A stretch of DNA of 59,268 bases from Chryseobacterium sp. (lineage in GTDB: Bacteria > Bacteroidota > Bacteroidia > Flavobacteriales > Weeksellaceae). A program made the position numbers and the translations under genes. Of the stretch, positions 51,836 through 59,268 are shown piece after piece. The stretch lies in the NCBI GenBank assembly GCA_018260475.1, contig JAGLBA010000014.1:1-59268 (forward strand), given 5' to 3'. How positions within the stretch are numbered: position 1 is the first letter of the stretch; each line of letters begins with the position of its first letter. The notes beneath the pieces were generated by a model. That model saw only the letters and a program-made list of their open reading frames with translations, was not told where the DNA came from and searched no databases.

Positions 51836-54361
51836 TTATATCGGACCTTGTTGGTCTTCGTTGTTATAATTATTATTGATGTCTTTTTGTGGTTTCTTTT
51901 TCGGTTCCACTTTTTCACCTTCTTTAAATCGGTAGGTGAGGGAAAGTGTAAACTGGCGCGGCATAAACTGCATATAACTGCGGCGGGTATATTCCGGATC
52001 GTAGGTGAACACGGTGCGGTTTCTGGTATTGAAAATGTCTTGTACATTGAACGCCAATGTTCCATTCCCTTTCCAAATGGTTTTGCTGGCGCCAAGATTC
52101 AGCGCATACATATCTTTAAGCTCTTGCTGTGCTGTCTTTTGTCCCGCACGATACATTCCTTGAATTTGTACGCTGAAAGTTTTATCTATCTTAAAAGTGG
52201 AGGCAAGTCTCGCTCTCGTAGAGAAGCCTTCGCCTGCAAGACTGCGCTTGTATTGCTGTGTTGCACCGGTTTCATTTATGGCATCATAGAATAATTCTCC
52301 ATCATTTTTATATCCGAAAAGATCCAAATTCGCCATAAGCTTTAGCCAAGAAGTGACATCCGCTGTGGCATTTAGGTCAAGTCCGTAGCGCGTATCCGTA
52401 CCGAGGTTGATAGGACGGGTTATGAACTCGTCCGTGCGTGCATCCGGTCTATAAACCAACATTTTAACATCATCTTCCGTTTTCCTATAATATAAAGTCG
52501 GGTTGATGGTGAATTTCTTTTTCTGAATACTGTACCCCAATTCAAAAGAGTTGATGTAAGACGGATTCAGATCGGCATTTCCCAAGAACAAGTTCCTTGG
52601 ATCGCTGTAGGACATAAACGGCACGAGGAAAAAGGAGCGAGGCCTATCTATCCGGCGAGAATAGTTCAACAACAATTGGTTGTCTTTTTCCAAATCATAA
52701 CTAAGGAAAACCGAAGGAAACAACTGGTTATAATTTTTTTCTTTGATGAAATTATCCTTTCCTGTAAGGTTTTTATAATTAATGTCTATATTTGAAAACT
52801 CATCACGAAGCCCCAACTGATAGCCAAATTTCCCGACTTTGCTTTGAAACTGGACAAATGCCGCATTGATCATTTCTTTGTAATCCGTCGAGTTTGTAAA
52901 ACGCTCCAATTGATTAAAAAGATAGCCGTCTTTAGAGGTGTTTACTGCATTGTCATACAGATTGTTATTGGCGTCCAACCGGTATCCTGCCTCAATTTTA
53001 GAATTTTCGTTAATAGGCAATTCGTAATCCAATTTTCCGATTATGGATTTATTGGTGGTCTTTTGTCTGAGCAAATCATTCAACACAAAAACGCTCGTAT
53101 TAGTTTCTAAAATATTAGTATCAGAAGGCGAGTTTCCATGTTGCCAACTCAAAGAAGCAGAAATATTTTGCCCATTGTCATTTATTTTATGATCAAAACC
53201 GAGATCCGTCTGGAAGGCCAAATTGGTGGAATGTCCGGAACTCAATCTTTGGCTGTTCACATCCGTGCCGTTTCGGTAGTTGTAGAGGTAATTTACCGTC
53301 GCATTATTCAAATTATCGAAAGTCCGCACCGTCCCGGAAAGATTCATAGAGGTGCGGTCGCTAAAATCATAAACCAAACCCGCCGTAGCGTTGTAGGTAT
53401 TCATTTCGATTTTATTCAGCGTATTTTGGCTAGTATTCAGGTAGGCGCCTTTATTGTAGATCACGCTGTTTTCGTTCTTCATTTCTGCCTGACTGTAGCC
53501 GCCGCCGCCGTTCAGGAACCAAGTCAGCCCGCCTTTTTTCCAACTAAGGTTGGCGTTGAGGTTAGTCCGTTGTTGGTAGCCTACGGAACCCGTCACGCTT
53601 CCGTTGAAACCGAGTTTTTTAGTTTTTTTAAGGATGATATTCAGGATACCCGCAGTGCCGGAAGCCTCAAATTTTGAGGAAGGGTTGGTAATCACCTCTA
53701 TTCTTTCAATCTGTTCTGCAGGGATAGATTGCAGGGCATTAGCACCATCATCTATGCCGAGTAGGGCAGAAGGCTTTCCATTAATGAGGAACCGCACATT
53801 AGAACTGCCCCGCATGGAAACGGTTCCGTCTGTATCCACCGTTACCGATGGCACATTGCTCAGAACATCCTGCAAATTCCCACCTTTAGAAGTGAGGTCG
53901 GCAGATGGATCATACACTTTTTTATCAATCTCCACTTTGTACGGTTTAGCGGCCGCTGCGGTAATAACAACACCCTGAATGTCTTTAGTTTGCACACCCG
54001 GAGATGCTGTGGCGTCTCTATCTATTTTTAGGTTGAGACTTCCTTGGATGGGCAACTGCCGGTTACTCAGCAAAGTTTTTCTATAATTAATGGCTTCTAT
54101 GGTGATGTCATAGTTTCCAGGTGCCAAATCCAAGGTGTAGTTTCCTTGGTCATCGGTAAGCGTAGCATCGCTAAATGCCTTGTTGGCTTTGTTTGAAAAA
54201 GTAACCGAAGCATACGGCACGCTTTGGTTATCGGCGTCGGTCACTTTTCCGGAAACGGACGCTTTTTCCTGGGCAAAGGCAAAACTCGCGGCACCTAGTA
54301 TGAATAACAGACCCAAAGTCCGTTTTCTTACAATACTTGAAATCTCAATATTGTGTTTCAT
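51836..54361 (-). CDS. TonB-dependent receptor, outer membrane beta-barrel (OMP_b-brl_3) type
   Basis: 841 residues. Signal KRTLGLLFILGAASFAFAQ, a CarboxypepD-reg-like domain (about 35-110: ASVSGKVTDADNQSVPYASVTF), a plug with LQDVLSNVPSVTVDTDGTVSMRG and VRFLINGKPSALLG, then the barrel of the family seen in flavobacterial TonB-linked receptors without SusD partners. The tail is unusual: after the last strand (MPRQFTLSLTYRF) a charged Lys/Glu/Asn-rich stretch ends KDINNNYNNEDQQGPI, outside a normal C-terminal aromatic. Substrate unknown. Upstream of the start a TAAATTTG box lies at 54426-54433 on the minus strand (leader about 60 bases), without a clear -33. Confidence 0.92.
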   Translation of the reverse strand: MKHNIEISSIVRKRTLGLLFILGAASFAFAQEKASVSGKVTDADNQSVPYASVTFSNKANKAFSDATLTDDQGNYTLDLAPGNYDITIEAINYRKTLLSNRQLPIQGSLNLKIDRDATASPGVQTKDIQGVVITAAAAKPYKVEIDKKVYDPSADLTSKGGNLQDVLSNVPSVTVDTDGTVSMRGSSNVRFLINGKPSALLGIDDGANALQSIPAEQIERIEVITNPSSKFEASGTAGILNIILKKTKKLGFNGSVTGSVGYQQRTNLNANLSWKKGGLTWFLNGGGGYSQAEMKNENSVIYNKGAYLNTSQNTLNKIEMNTYNATAGLVYDFSDRTSMNLSGTVRTFDNLNNATVNYLYNYRNGTDVNSQRLSSGHSTNLAFQTDLGFDHKINDNGQNISASLSWQHGNSPSDTNILETNTSVFVLNDLLRQKTTNKSIIGKLDYELPINENSKIEAGYRLDANNNLYDNAVNTSKDGYLFNQLERFTNSTDYKEMINAAFVQFQSKVGKFGYQLGLRDEFSNIDINYKNLTGKDNFIKEKNYNQLFPSVFLSYDLEKDNQLLLNYSRRIDRPRSFFLVPFMSYSDPRNLFLGNADLNPSYINSFELGYSIQKKKFTINPTLYYRKTEDDVKMLVYRPDARTDEFITRPINLGTDTRYGLDLNATADVTSWLKLMANLDLFGYKNDGELFYDAINETGATQQYKRSLAGEGFSTRARLASTFKIDKTFSVQIQGMYRAGQKTAQQELKDMYALNLGASKTIWKGNGTLAFNVQDIFNTRNRTVFTYDPEYTRRSYMQFMPRQFTLSLTYRFKEGEKVEPKKKPQKDINNNYNNEDQQGPI

Positions 54362-54441
54362 AATTATTATTTTTTTACATAATTATTTTTCAAAAACTAA
54401 ATAAATCTACATAATTTCAACTTAATCAAATTTAGAGACCA

Positions 54442-55479
54442 TTACTTTATGTCCTTGGAATTCAGCCAATTTTGGTAGGCTTTTGCGTTTACGGCGTGTT
54501 CAGCATCGCTAGCGGTGAAACGGTGATACCCAAATTTATCAGGGTTGGCAGCCATATAAATGTAGTCATGTTTTTCAGCATTTAGAACAGCATCCACAGA
54601 ATTTTTATCAACAATGCAAATTGGTCCCGGCGGAATTCCCGGGTTTGCGTAGGTATTATAAGGCGAAGGAATCGTTAAATGCTTGTACAAAACGCGCTTC
54701 AAAGGTGGCTCTGTGAAGCTATTGGCTTGTAGCACGGTGTAGATCACGGTAGGATCCGACTGCAATTTCATGCCTTTGCGGTAACGGTTTAGGTATAGGC
54801 CGGCAATAGTTTTCTGCTCGTCTTGCTTACCACCGGATTCCTTGAAAACAATGGACGCCAAGGCATAAATTTGGTCTCTGCTGAGTCCGGATTGCTTTTC
54901 TTTTTCCACCCTTTCAGCATTCCAAAATTCAGAATATTCGTCTTCAAATTTTTTGAAAAATTCTTGCGGTGTTACCGTCCAAAAGAAATTATAAGTGTCA
55001 CTGAAAAAATATTTTTTTAAGTCCTCTGCATTGCGATAACCTTTTTGTGCCGCGATTTTGTCGAGGTCGCTTGCGAATTTCAAGGAATCCAATTCCGTTT
55101 TGCGCGAAACGCGCCCGAGCATTTGGTACACGGTGTAGAAATCGCCGATGCGAAAAGTGTTCTCTGTTTGGTTCCCTGCTTTGATCATGTTTACGAGGTC
55201 GGCGTTACTCATCCCAGACTGGATGCGGTAGCGCCCAGCATTGAAAAATTTATCCAAATTCTTATCTTTTGCCACCGCTACAAAATTTTCTTTATCCTTT
55301 ATGTATGGCGAGATAGAATCTACAATGGATTCTAAATTCGCTTTATGCGGAATCAAAATATAGCCTTCATTGGCGACATTGCCACTAAAGTTTTTCTTGT
55401 AATATCTATAGCCAAAAAATCCACCGATGATTGCCGCAACCAGCACTAATACCGATATAATGGATAATCCATTTTTCAT
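54442..55479 (-). CDS. mltG: Endolytic transglycosylase MltG
   Basis: 345 residues: one N-terminal membrane segment (about 5-26), a LysM-like part and the YceG catalytic domain with the conserved Glu in ALASIVFKESGGKQDE and the substrate region YLNRYRKGMKLQSDPTVIY, IPSPYNTYANPGIPPGPI. It cuts nascent glycan strands and sets their length. dapF lies 17 bases upstream on the same strand, forming a peptidoglycan-precursor/assembly unit. Confidence 0.95.
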   Translation of the reverse strand: MKNGLSIISVLVLVAAIIGGFFGYRYYKKNFSGNVANEGYILIPHKANLESIVDSISPYIKDKENFVAVAKDKNLDKFFNAGRYRIQSGMSNADLVNMIKAGNQTENTFRIGDFYTVYQMLGRVSRKTELDSLKFASDLDKIAAQKGYRNAEDLKKYFFSDTYNFFWTVTPQEFFKKFEDEYSEFWNAERVEKEKQSGLSRDQIYALASIVFKESGGKQDEQKTIAGLYLNRYRKGMKLQSDPTVIYTVLQANSFTEPPLKRVLYKHLTIPSPYNTYANPGIPPGPICIVDKNSVDAVLNAEKHDYIYMAANPDKFGYHRFTASDAEHAVNAKAYQNWLNSKDIK

Positions 55480-55496
55480 CCTATTTATTTAAAAAA

Positions 55497-56270
55497 TTAA
55501 AACTTAATTTCCCCCTGGAAAACTTGCTCAGCTGGGCCCTCCAGCCAAACATTCTGGAAGGATGCGCCATTTTTCTCGGCATAAACTTTCAAATCACCTC
55601 CCAATGTCTTTACTTCCACGGATTCTGCACCGTTTCCCTTCATTATGGATAGTGCACTTGCCGTTACGCCCGTGCCGCAACTGTAGGTTTCGTCTTCCAC
55701 GCCGCGCTCGTAAGTACGCACGAAAATACCGCCGTTATGTGTCTCAACAAAATTAACATTGATTCCGTCCTTTATATAAGTCTCAGAATTCCGTATTTTG
55801 TTACCGTTTTCATAAACTTTATAATCCTCTATGCTTTCTACAAATTTCACATAGTGCGGCGAACCGGTGTTCAGGACCCAATCTTCACCGTCTTTTTGGA
55901 TGTTTTCCACATCTATCATTTTTAATTTTACGATGCCGTTTTTTATTTCTGCCTCGTGCAACCCATCCACGGCAACGAAGCTGCATTTGTCATCAAAAAC
56001 CCCTAAAAAATGAGCAAAAGCAACCAGACATCTGCCCCCATTTCCGCACATGGTACTCTCGTTTCCATCGGAATTGTAGTAGACCATTTTGAAGTCGGTA
56101 GTATCGTCTTTTTCTAATAAAATAAGACCATCGCCCCCTATCCCGAATCTGCGGTCGCATAGTTTTCCGATTAGATTTTTGTCTTTATTAAAAGAAAGGT
56201 CACGGTTATCGATCATTATAAAATCGTTTCCGGTGCCTTGGTATTTGTAAAATTGAATAGTTTTGTTCAT
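55497..56270 (-). CDS. dapF: Diaminopimelate epimerase
   Basis: 257 residues from the ATG at 56270 (MNKTIQFYKYQGTGNDFIMIDNRD); an in-frame TTG upstream is not needed. The two catalytic cysteines are in STMCGNGGRC and YSCGTGVTASAL. It racemises LL-DAP to meso-DAP for lysine and peptidoglycan. Start motif KYQGTGNDF is typical. Co-transcribed with mltG. Confidence 0.97.
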   Translation of the reverse strand: MNKTIQFYKYQGTGNDFIMIDNRDLSFNKDKNLIGKLCDRRFGIGGDGLILLEKDDTTDFKMVYYNSDGNESTMCGNGGRCLVAFAHFLGVFDDKCSFVAVDGLHEAEIKNGIVKLKMIDVENIQKDGEDWVLNTGSPHYVKFVESIEDYKVYENGNKIRNSETYIKDGINVNFVETHNGGIFVRTYERGVEDETYSCGTGVTASALSIMKGNGAESVEVKTLGGDLKVYAEKNGASFQNVWLEGPAEQVFQGEIKF

Positions 56271-56350
56271 AATAAAAGCCAATTCCAAGTGAATCAGCTT
56301 ACAAAAATACTTATTTGAAGTAAGGTTTCATGTTAAACATATCACAAAAG

Positions 56351-57019
56351 TTATGTGTATTTGGCCGACATCGTTTTCCGCCATTCCAAATACCCGATGA
56401 CCGCCATTGCGGTAAAAAACAAGAATTGTATTGATGTGATTCCTAACCCTTTGTAAATCATCATCGGGATGCAGATCAAGTCGCCCACAATCCAAAACAG
56501 CCAGTTTTCGATTTTTCTTTTTGCCATAAACCACATCCCCACGAGGAAAATAGAAGTGGTGAAAACATCCAGCCAATTGGCCCAATCCAGATGCGATAGG
56601 CCGAGTTCTACCCCGGACATATTGAAATGATTATCTATGAAAGGTTTAAAATAATAAACCACAGTCACCAAAATGATACTTAAAACAAATAATCCAAGTC
56701 CCTTTATCCATTCGCTTTTTGTAGCCCATTCCGGCTGTATATGCACTTGGTCATTAGAGTTTTTTGCCCAAAGAACCCAGCCATAAAGGCTCATCACGGT
56801 GTAATAAACATTGATTATCGTATCACCCAAAAGTCCCGCAGCAAAAAGTAGATAGACATAAATAATGGTCGATACTATGCCGGTAGGATAAACCCAGATA
56901 TTTTTTTTGATTGAAAAATAAACACTCGCTAAACCAAAGGCCGTGGCAATAGCCTCCAGCCAGATTTGCCAAGGCTCATAACTTTCGTAGGGTTTGATAA
57001 AAAGTTTGTAAAAATCCAT
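56351..57019 (-). CDS. pnuC: PnuC-family nicotinamide riboside / vitamin transporter
   Basis: 222 residues from the ATG at 57019, about seven membrane segments. Family pattern: SYEPWQIWLEAIATAFGLASVYFSIKKNIWVYPTGIVSTIIYVYLLF (in parts), YYTVMSLYGWVLWA, and the end WLFWIVGDLICIPMMIYKGLGITSIQFL. PnuC imports nicotinamide riboside for NAD; a thiamine-transporting PnuT homologue of similar fold exists in Bacteroidota. No TPP or NAD riboswitch is visible upstream, which favours PnuC slightly, but substrate is not certain. Divergent from the permease gene across 170 AT-rich bases. Confidence 0.88.
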   Translation of the reverse strand: MDFYKLFIKPYESYEPWQIWLEAIATAFGLASVYFSIKKNIWVYPTGIVSTIIYVYLLFAAGLLGDTIINVYYTVMSLYGWVLWAKNSNDQVHIQPEWATKSEWIKGLGLFVLSIILVTVVYYFKPFIDNHFNMSGVELGLSHLDWANWLDVFTTSIFLVGMWFMAKRKIENWLFWIVGDLICIPMMIYKGLGITSIQFLFFTAMAVIGYLEWRKTMSAKYT

Positions 57020-57189
57020 GTTCAAAGATAATTGAAAATAAATTATGAGCATTAGATTTATTAAATTTTGATGTTATACAGGTTATATTTAGCCTTTTCT
57101 TTAGTTTAAGCAATTTAATTCGAGAAAAATTCTTAATATTTCTAAAAATTGTTTTATTTTCGTGAATCTAAAAACCAAATAGAAACACT

Positions 57190-58710
57190 ATGTCAAAAAT
57201 CTGGAGTAAAAAGCCGATGAGCGCTTATGAGAATGACATCAAGAACAATCAAATGAAAAAAGTTCTTGGTAAATGGAGTCTTACAGCTATCGGTATCGGC
57301 GCCATCATCGGAGGCGGTATCTTTGTGCTTACGGGTACGGGCGCCTATTATCACGCAGGTCCTGCTTTGGCACTATCCTTTGTAATTGCTGGTATCGCCT
57401 GTATTTTTGCGGCGCTGTGCTATTCCGAATTCTCATCTATCCTTCCCGTGGAAGGTTCGGCATATGCCTATGCCTACGGAACTATCGGAGAAATTTTCGC
57501 CTGGATTATCGGGTGGGGACTGATTTTGGAATACGCCATGGGATCTATGACGGTGGCGGTGTCTTGGTCCGGGTACTTCAATAAATTACTGAAAATGTTT
57601 GGCCTACACCTGCCTGCTTACCTTACTTCTGATCCTGCAAGTTATACCGGCGAAGGTTTTGCCATAAATCTTCCTGCATTCCTAATTGTGATTTTTGTGA
57701 CTTCGCTTTTAATTAGAGGGACAAAAGAGGCTGCGAAAGCCAATAACCTGATAGTAATGATGAAGGTTGCTGCCGTTATATTCGTCATCGTGGCCGGGCT
57801 ATTCTTCATTCACACAGAATATTGGGACCCGTTTATCCCGCCAGCTGCTATGGTAAGAGAAGGGGATACTATGAAGGAGGCCTATGGTATCCAGGGAATT
57901 ATATCCGGTGCTGCGGCGATTTTCTTTGCTTATGTGGGTTTTGATGCTGTTTCAACCCAGGCAGGGGAGGCCATCAACCCGAAAAAAGATGTACCATTTG
58001 CGATTATCACCTCGCTTTTAGTTTGTACACTGCTTTATATCCTAGTTTCTCTTGTACTTACAGGGATGATGCACTACTCCGATTTCGATCCATATGGCAA
58101 ATATCCCGATGCGATCAAGGCGCCTGTAGCCTACGCCTTCGAGATTGCCGGACAAAGCTGGGCATCCTACATCATTACGATTGCCGCTACGGTAGGTTTG
58201 ATTTCCGTTTTGATGGTGATGATGATGGGGCAGTCCCGTATCTTCCTTGGAATGTCCAAAGACGGTTTGATTCCTAAAATGTTCAGCGAATTGAATACAA
58301 AAACAAAGACGCCATCCAAAAACATTATGCTTTTGGGCGGTGTGATTGCCACGGTAGCAGCGCTTACGCCAATCAGCAAACTCGCAGATATGTGTAGTTT
58401 CGGGACATTGTTTGCTTTCACCATGGTATGTATCGCTGTTTGGGTACTCCGTGTGAAAAGCCCGAATTTGGAGCGTACCTTCAAAGTTCCTGCGCTTCCA
58501 GTGATTGCCAGCTGCGGTATCTTAATCAATACTTACTTGATGTACAAACTCAGCGATGATGCAAAACTGATGTCGCTTATTTGGCTTGGTATAGGCCTTG
58601 TGATTTACTTCCTCTACAGCCGCAAGCACAGCCGCCTGCAAAAAGGGGATTATGAAAGTGAAACTCTTAAAATGGAACAAGACCCGTTGGATTTCAAACA
58701 CAAAATATAA
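57190..58710 (+). CDS. APC-superfamily amino acid permease
   Basis: 506 residues, about 12 membrane segments, with the APC start WSLTAIGIGAIIGGGIFVLTG (residues about 30-50), EGSAYAYAYGTIGEIFAWIIGWGLILEYAMG, and FFAYVGFDAVSTQAGEAINPKKDVP. The order matches the CAT-like subfamily (GkApcT/YfnA), which takes up neutral or cationic amino acids by H+ symport. Complete; a TTCG-loop terminator follows and the tandem repeats begin 38 bases later. Confidence 0.93.
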   Translation: MSKIWSKKPMSAYENDIKNNQMKKVLGKWSLTAIGIGAIIGGGIFVLTGTGAYYHAGPALALSFVIAGIACIFAALCYSEFSSILPVEGSAYAYAYGTIGEIFAWIIGWGLILEYAMGSMTVAVSWSGYFNKLLKMFGLHLPAYLTSDPASYTGEGFAINLPAFLIVIFVTSLLIRGTKEAAKANNLIVMMKVAAVIFVIVAGLFFIHTEYWDPFIPPAAMVREGDTMKEAYGIQGIISGAAAIFFAYVGFDAVSTQAGEAINPKKDVPFAIITSLLVCTLLYILVSLVLTGMMHYSDFDPYGKYPDAIKAPVAYAFEIAGQSWASYIITIAATVGLISVLMVMMMGQSRIFLGMSKDGLIPKMFSELNTKTKTPSKNIMLLGGVIATVAALTPISKLADMCSFGTLFAFTMVCIAVWVLRVKSPNLERTFKVPALPVIASCGILINTYLMYKLSDDAKLMSLIWLGIGLVIYFLYSRKHSRLQKGDYESETLKMEQDPLDFKHKI

Positions 58711-58715
58711 TTTTT

Positions 58716-58738
58716 TTCCCGCTTCGGCGGGTTTTTTA
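58716..58738 (+). terminator. Terminator of the permease gene
   Basis: CCCGC (58718-58722), loop TTCG, GCGGG (58727-58731), then six Ts; 8 bases past the stop. Confidence 0.9.
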
Positions 58739-58774
58739 TTAATGAAAATTTTTACCACAAAAGTTTCAAAAGAA

Positions 58775-59268
58775 TTTTAATTAAAAAATTATGGATGGAT
58801 ATAAGCCTGATTATTTGCTCTAAAAAATATTTTTTCCACTAAGCTATTGTGCCTTTTGTGGTCGAAAAAGAGAGTTTGAATTTTAATTAAAAAATTATTG
58901 ATTGATATAAGTCTGCTTTTTTGCTCTAAAAAAAATATTTTTCCACTAAACCATTGTGCCTTTTGTGGTCGAAAAAGGATTTAATTTTATTAAAAAAATT
59001 ATTGATGGATATAAGCCTGCTCTTTTGCTCTATAGACCTTTTTTCCACTAAACTATTGTGCCTTTTGTGGTCAAAAAAGTGATTTTGAATTTTAATTAAA
59101 AAATTATTAATGTATAAAAGTCTGCTTTTTTGCTCTAAAAAATAATTTTTCCACTAAACCATTGTGCCTTTTGTGGTTGTAAAAGGATTTTGAATTTTAA
59201 TTAAAAAATTATGGATGGATATAAGCCTGATTATTTGCTCTAAAAAATATTTTTTCCACTAAGCTATT
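58775..59268. repeat. About 105-bp tandem repeat array, running off the window
   Basis: Units start (at TTTTAATTAA or equivalent) at 58775, 58881, about 58985, 59090 and 59195: four full copies and part of a fifth, period 104-106. Each has a TTTTAATTAAAA-type palindrome, a variable ATATAAG(C/T)CTG block, the constant TTGCTCTA, and an AT-rich run before TTTTTCCACTAA with GTGCCTTTTGTGGT. CCAC and GTGG can pair across an 18-base loop, extended by flanking T-run and A-run. The visible part of unit 5 (74 bases) is identical to unit 1, whereas units 2-4 differ. Spacers vary as little as the rest, so it is not CRISPR. No ORF longer than about 10 codons per unit. Confidence 0.85.

Noticed and set aside
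56328-56585. 85-codon minus-strand frame inside pnuC
   Set aside because: Shadow of the pnuC coding sequence; the pnuC frame shows the family pattern.
57020-57189. Riboswitch before pnuC or the permease
   Set aside because: No TPP, NAD or lysine/glycine riboswitch conserved strings are visible in this AT-rich divergent gap.
58775-59268. CRISPR array
   Set aside because: The whole 105-base unit is conserved; there are no 30-base unique spacers, and no cas genes are in the window.

Overview
The window looks like a chromosomal segment of a flavobacterium (Bacteroidota), probably of the Chryseobacterium/Kaistella/Epilithonimonas type in the Weeksellaceae. The evidence is a SusC/SusD pair, a DUF2891 protein, a GH114-like lipoprotein, non-A/U-rich housekeeping genes set in AT-rich spacers, tRNA genes without an encoded CCA end, and repeated upstream motifs of the Bacteroidota promoter form TAnnTTTG. 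The genus is inference from overall gene style, not a database result.

Left part (1-4200): a partial lipoprotein at the edge, then a minus-strand operon nitroreductase-ohrR-ohr for organic peroxide defence with a strong palindromic candidate operator on its promoter, then pirin and an FMN reductase on the plus strand. 4200-12700 is a purine block: purM, purN, an unrelated secreted metallopeptidase-like gene, purH, purD (with a near-consensus promoter) and guaA. Long spacers in and around this block carry GC-rich palindromic repeats. 12800-18940 holds a secreted cholesterol-oxidase-type GMC flavoenzyme, asnB and a phosphocholine-specific phospholipase C. A convergent SusC/SusD outer-membrane uptake pair and an amidase lipoprotein follow on the minus strand.

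Three tRNA genes (Ser-GCT, Pro-TGG, Arg-TCT) at 24986-25387 are followed by about 1.7 kb of gene debris: the C-terminal core of an RHS protein, the start of a DUF262 protein, a broken AAA+ ATPase and an IS1-family remnant. From 27219 the sequence is conserved housekeeping and envelope genes: yidD, lgt, pepE, a thioesterase, dnaA, a tyrosine phosphatase, an RsmI-like methylase, a small unknown protein, DUF2891, dacB with a translationally overlapping histidine kinase, an M1 peptidase, tatC, kdsD/kpsF, recQ, a glycosyltransferase, lpd, a CvfB-like protein, an outer-membrane barrel protein whose start codon reads ACG, an RluB/F-type pseudouridine synthase, a sugar aminotransferase, galE, a TonB-dependent receptor, mltG, dapF, pnuC and an amino acid permease.

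The window ends in an array of about 105-bp tandem repeats (58775 to the end, continuing beyond it), the least explained structure here. No CRISPR array, complete prophage or intact transposon was seen. The best candidates for new biology are the 105-bp array, the GC-rich palindrome family, the ACG-start porin-like gene and the cholesterol oxidase/phospholipase C neighbourhood. None can be called a new system from sequence alone.
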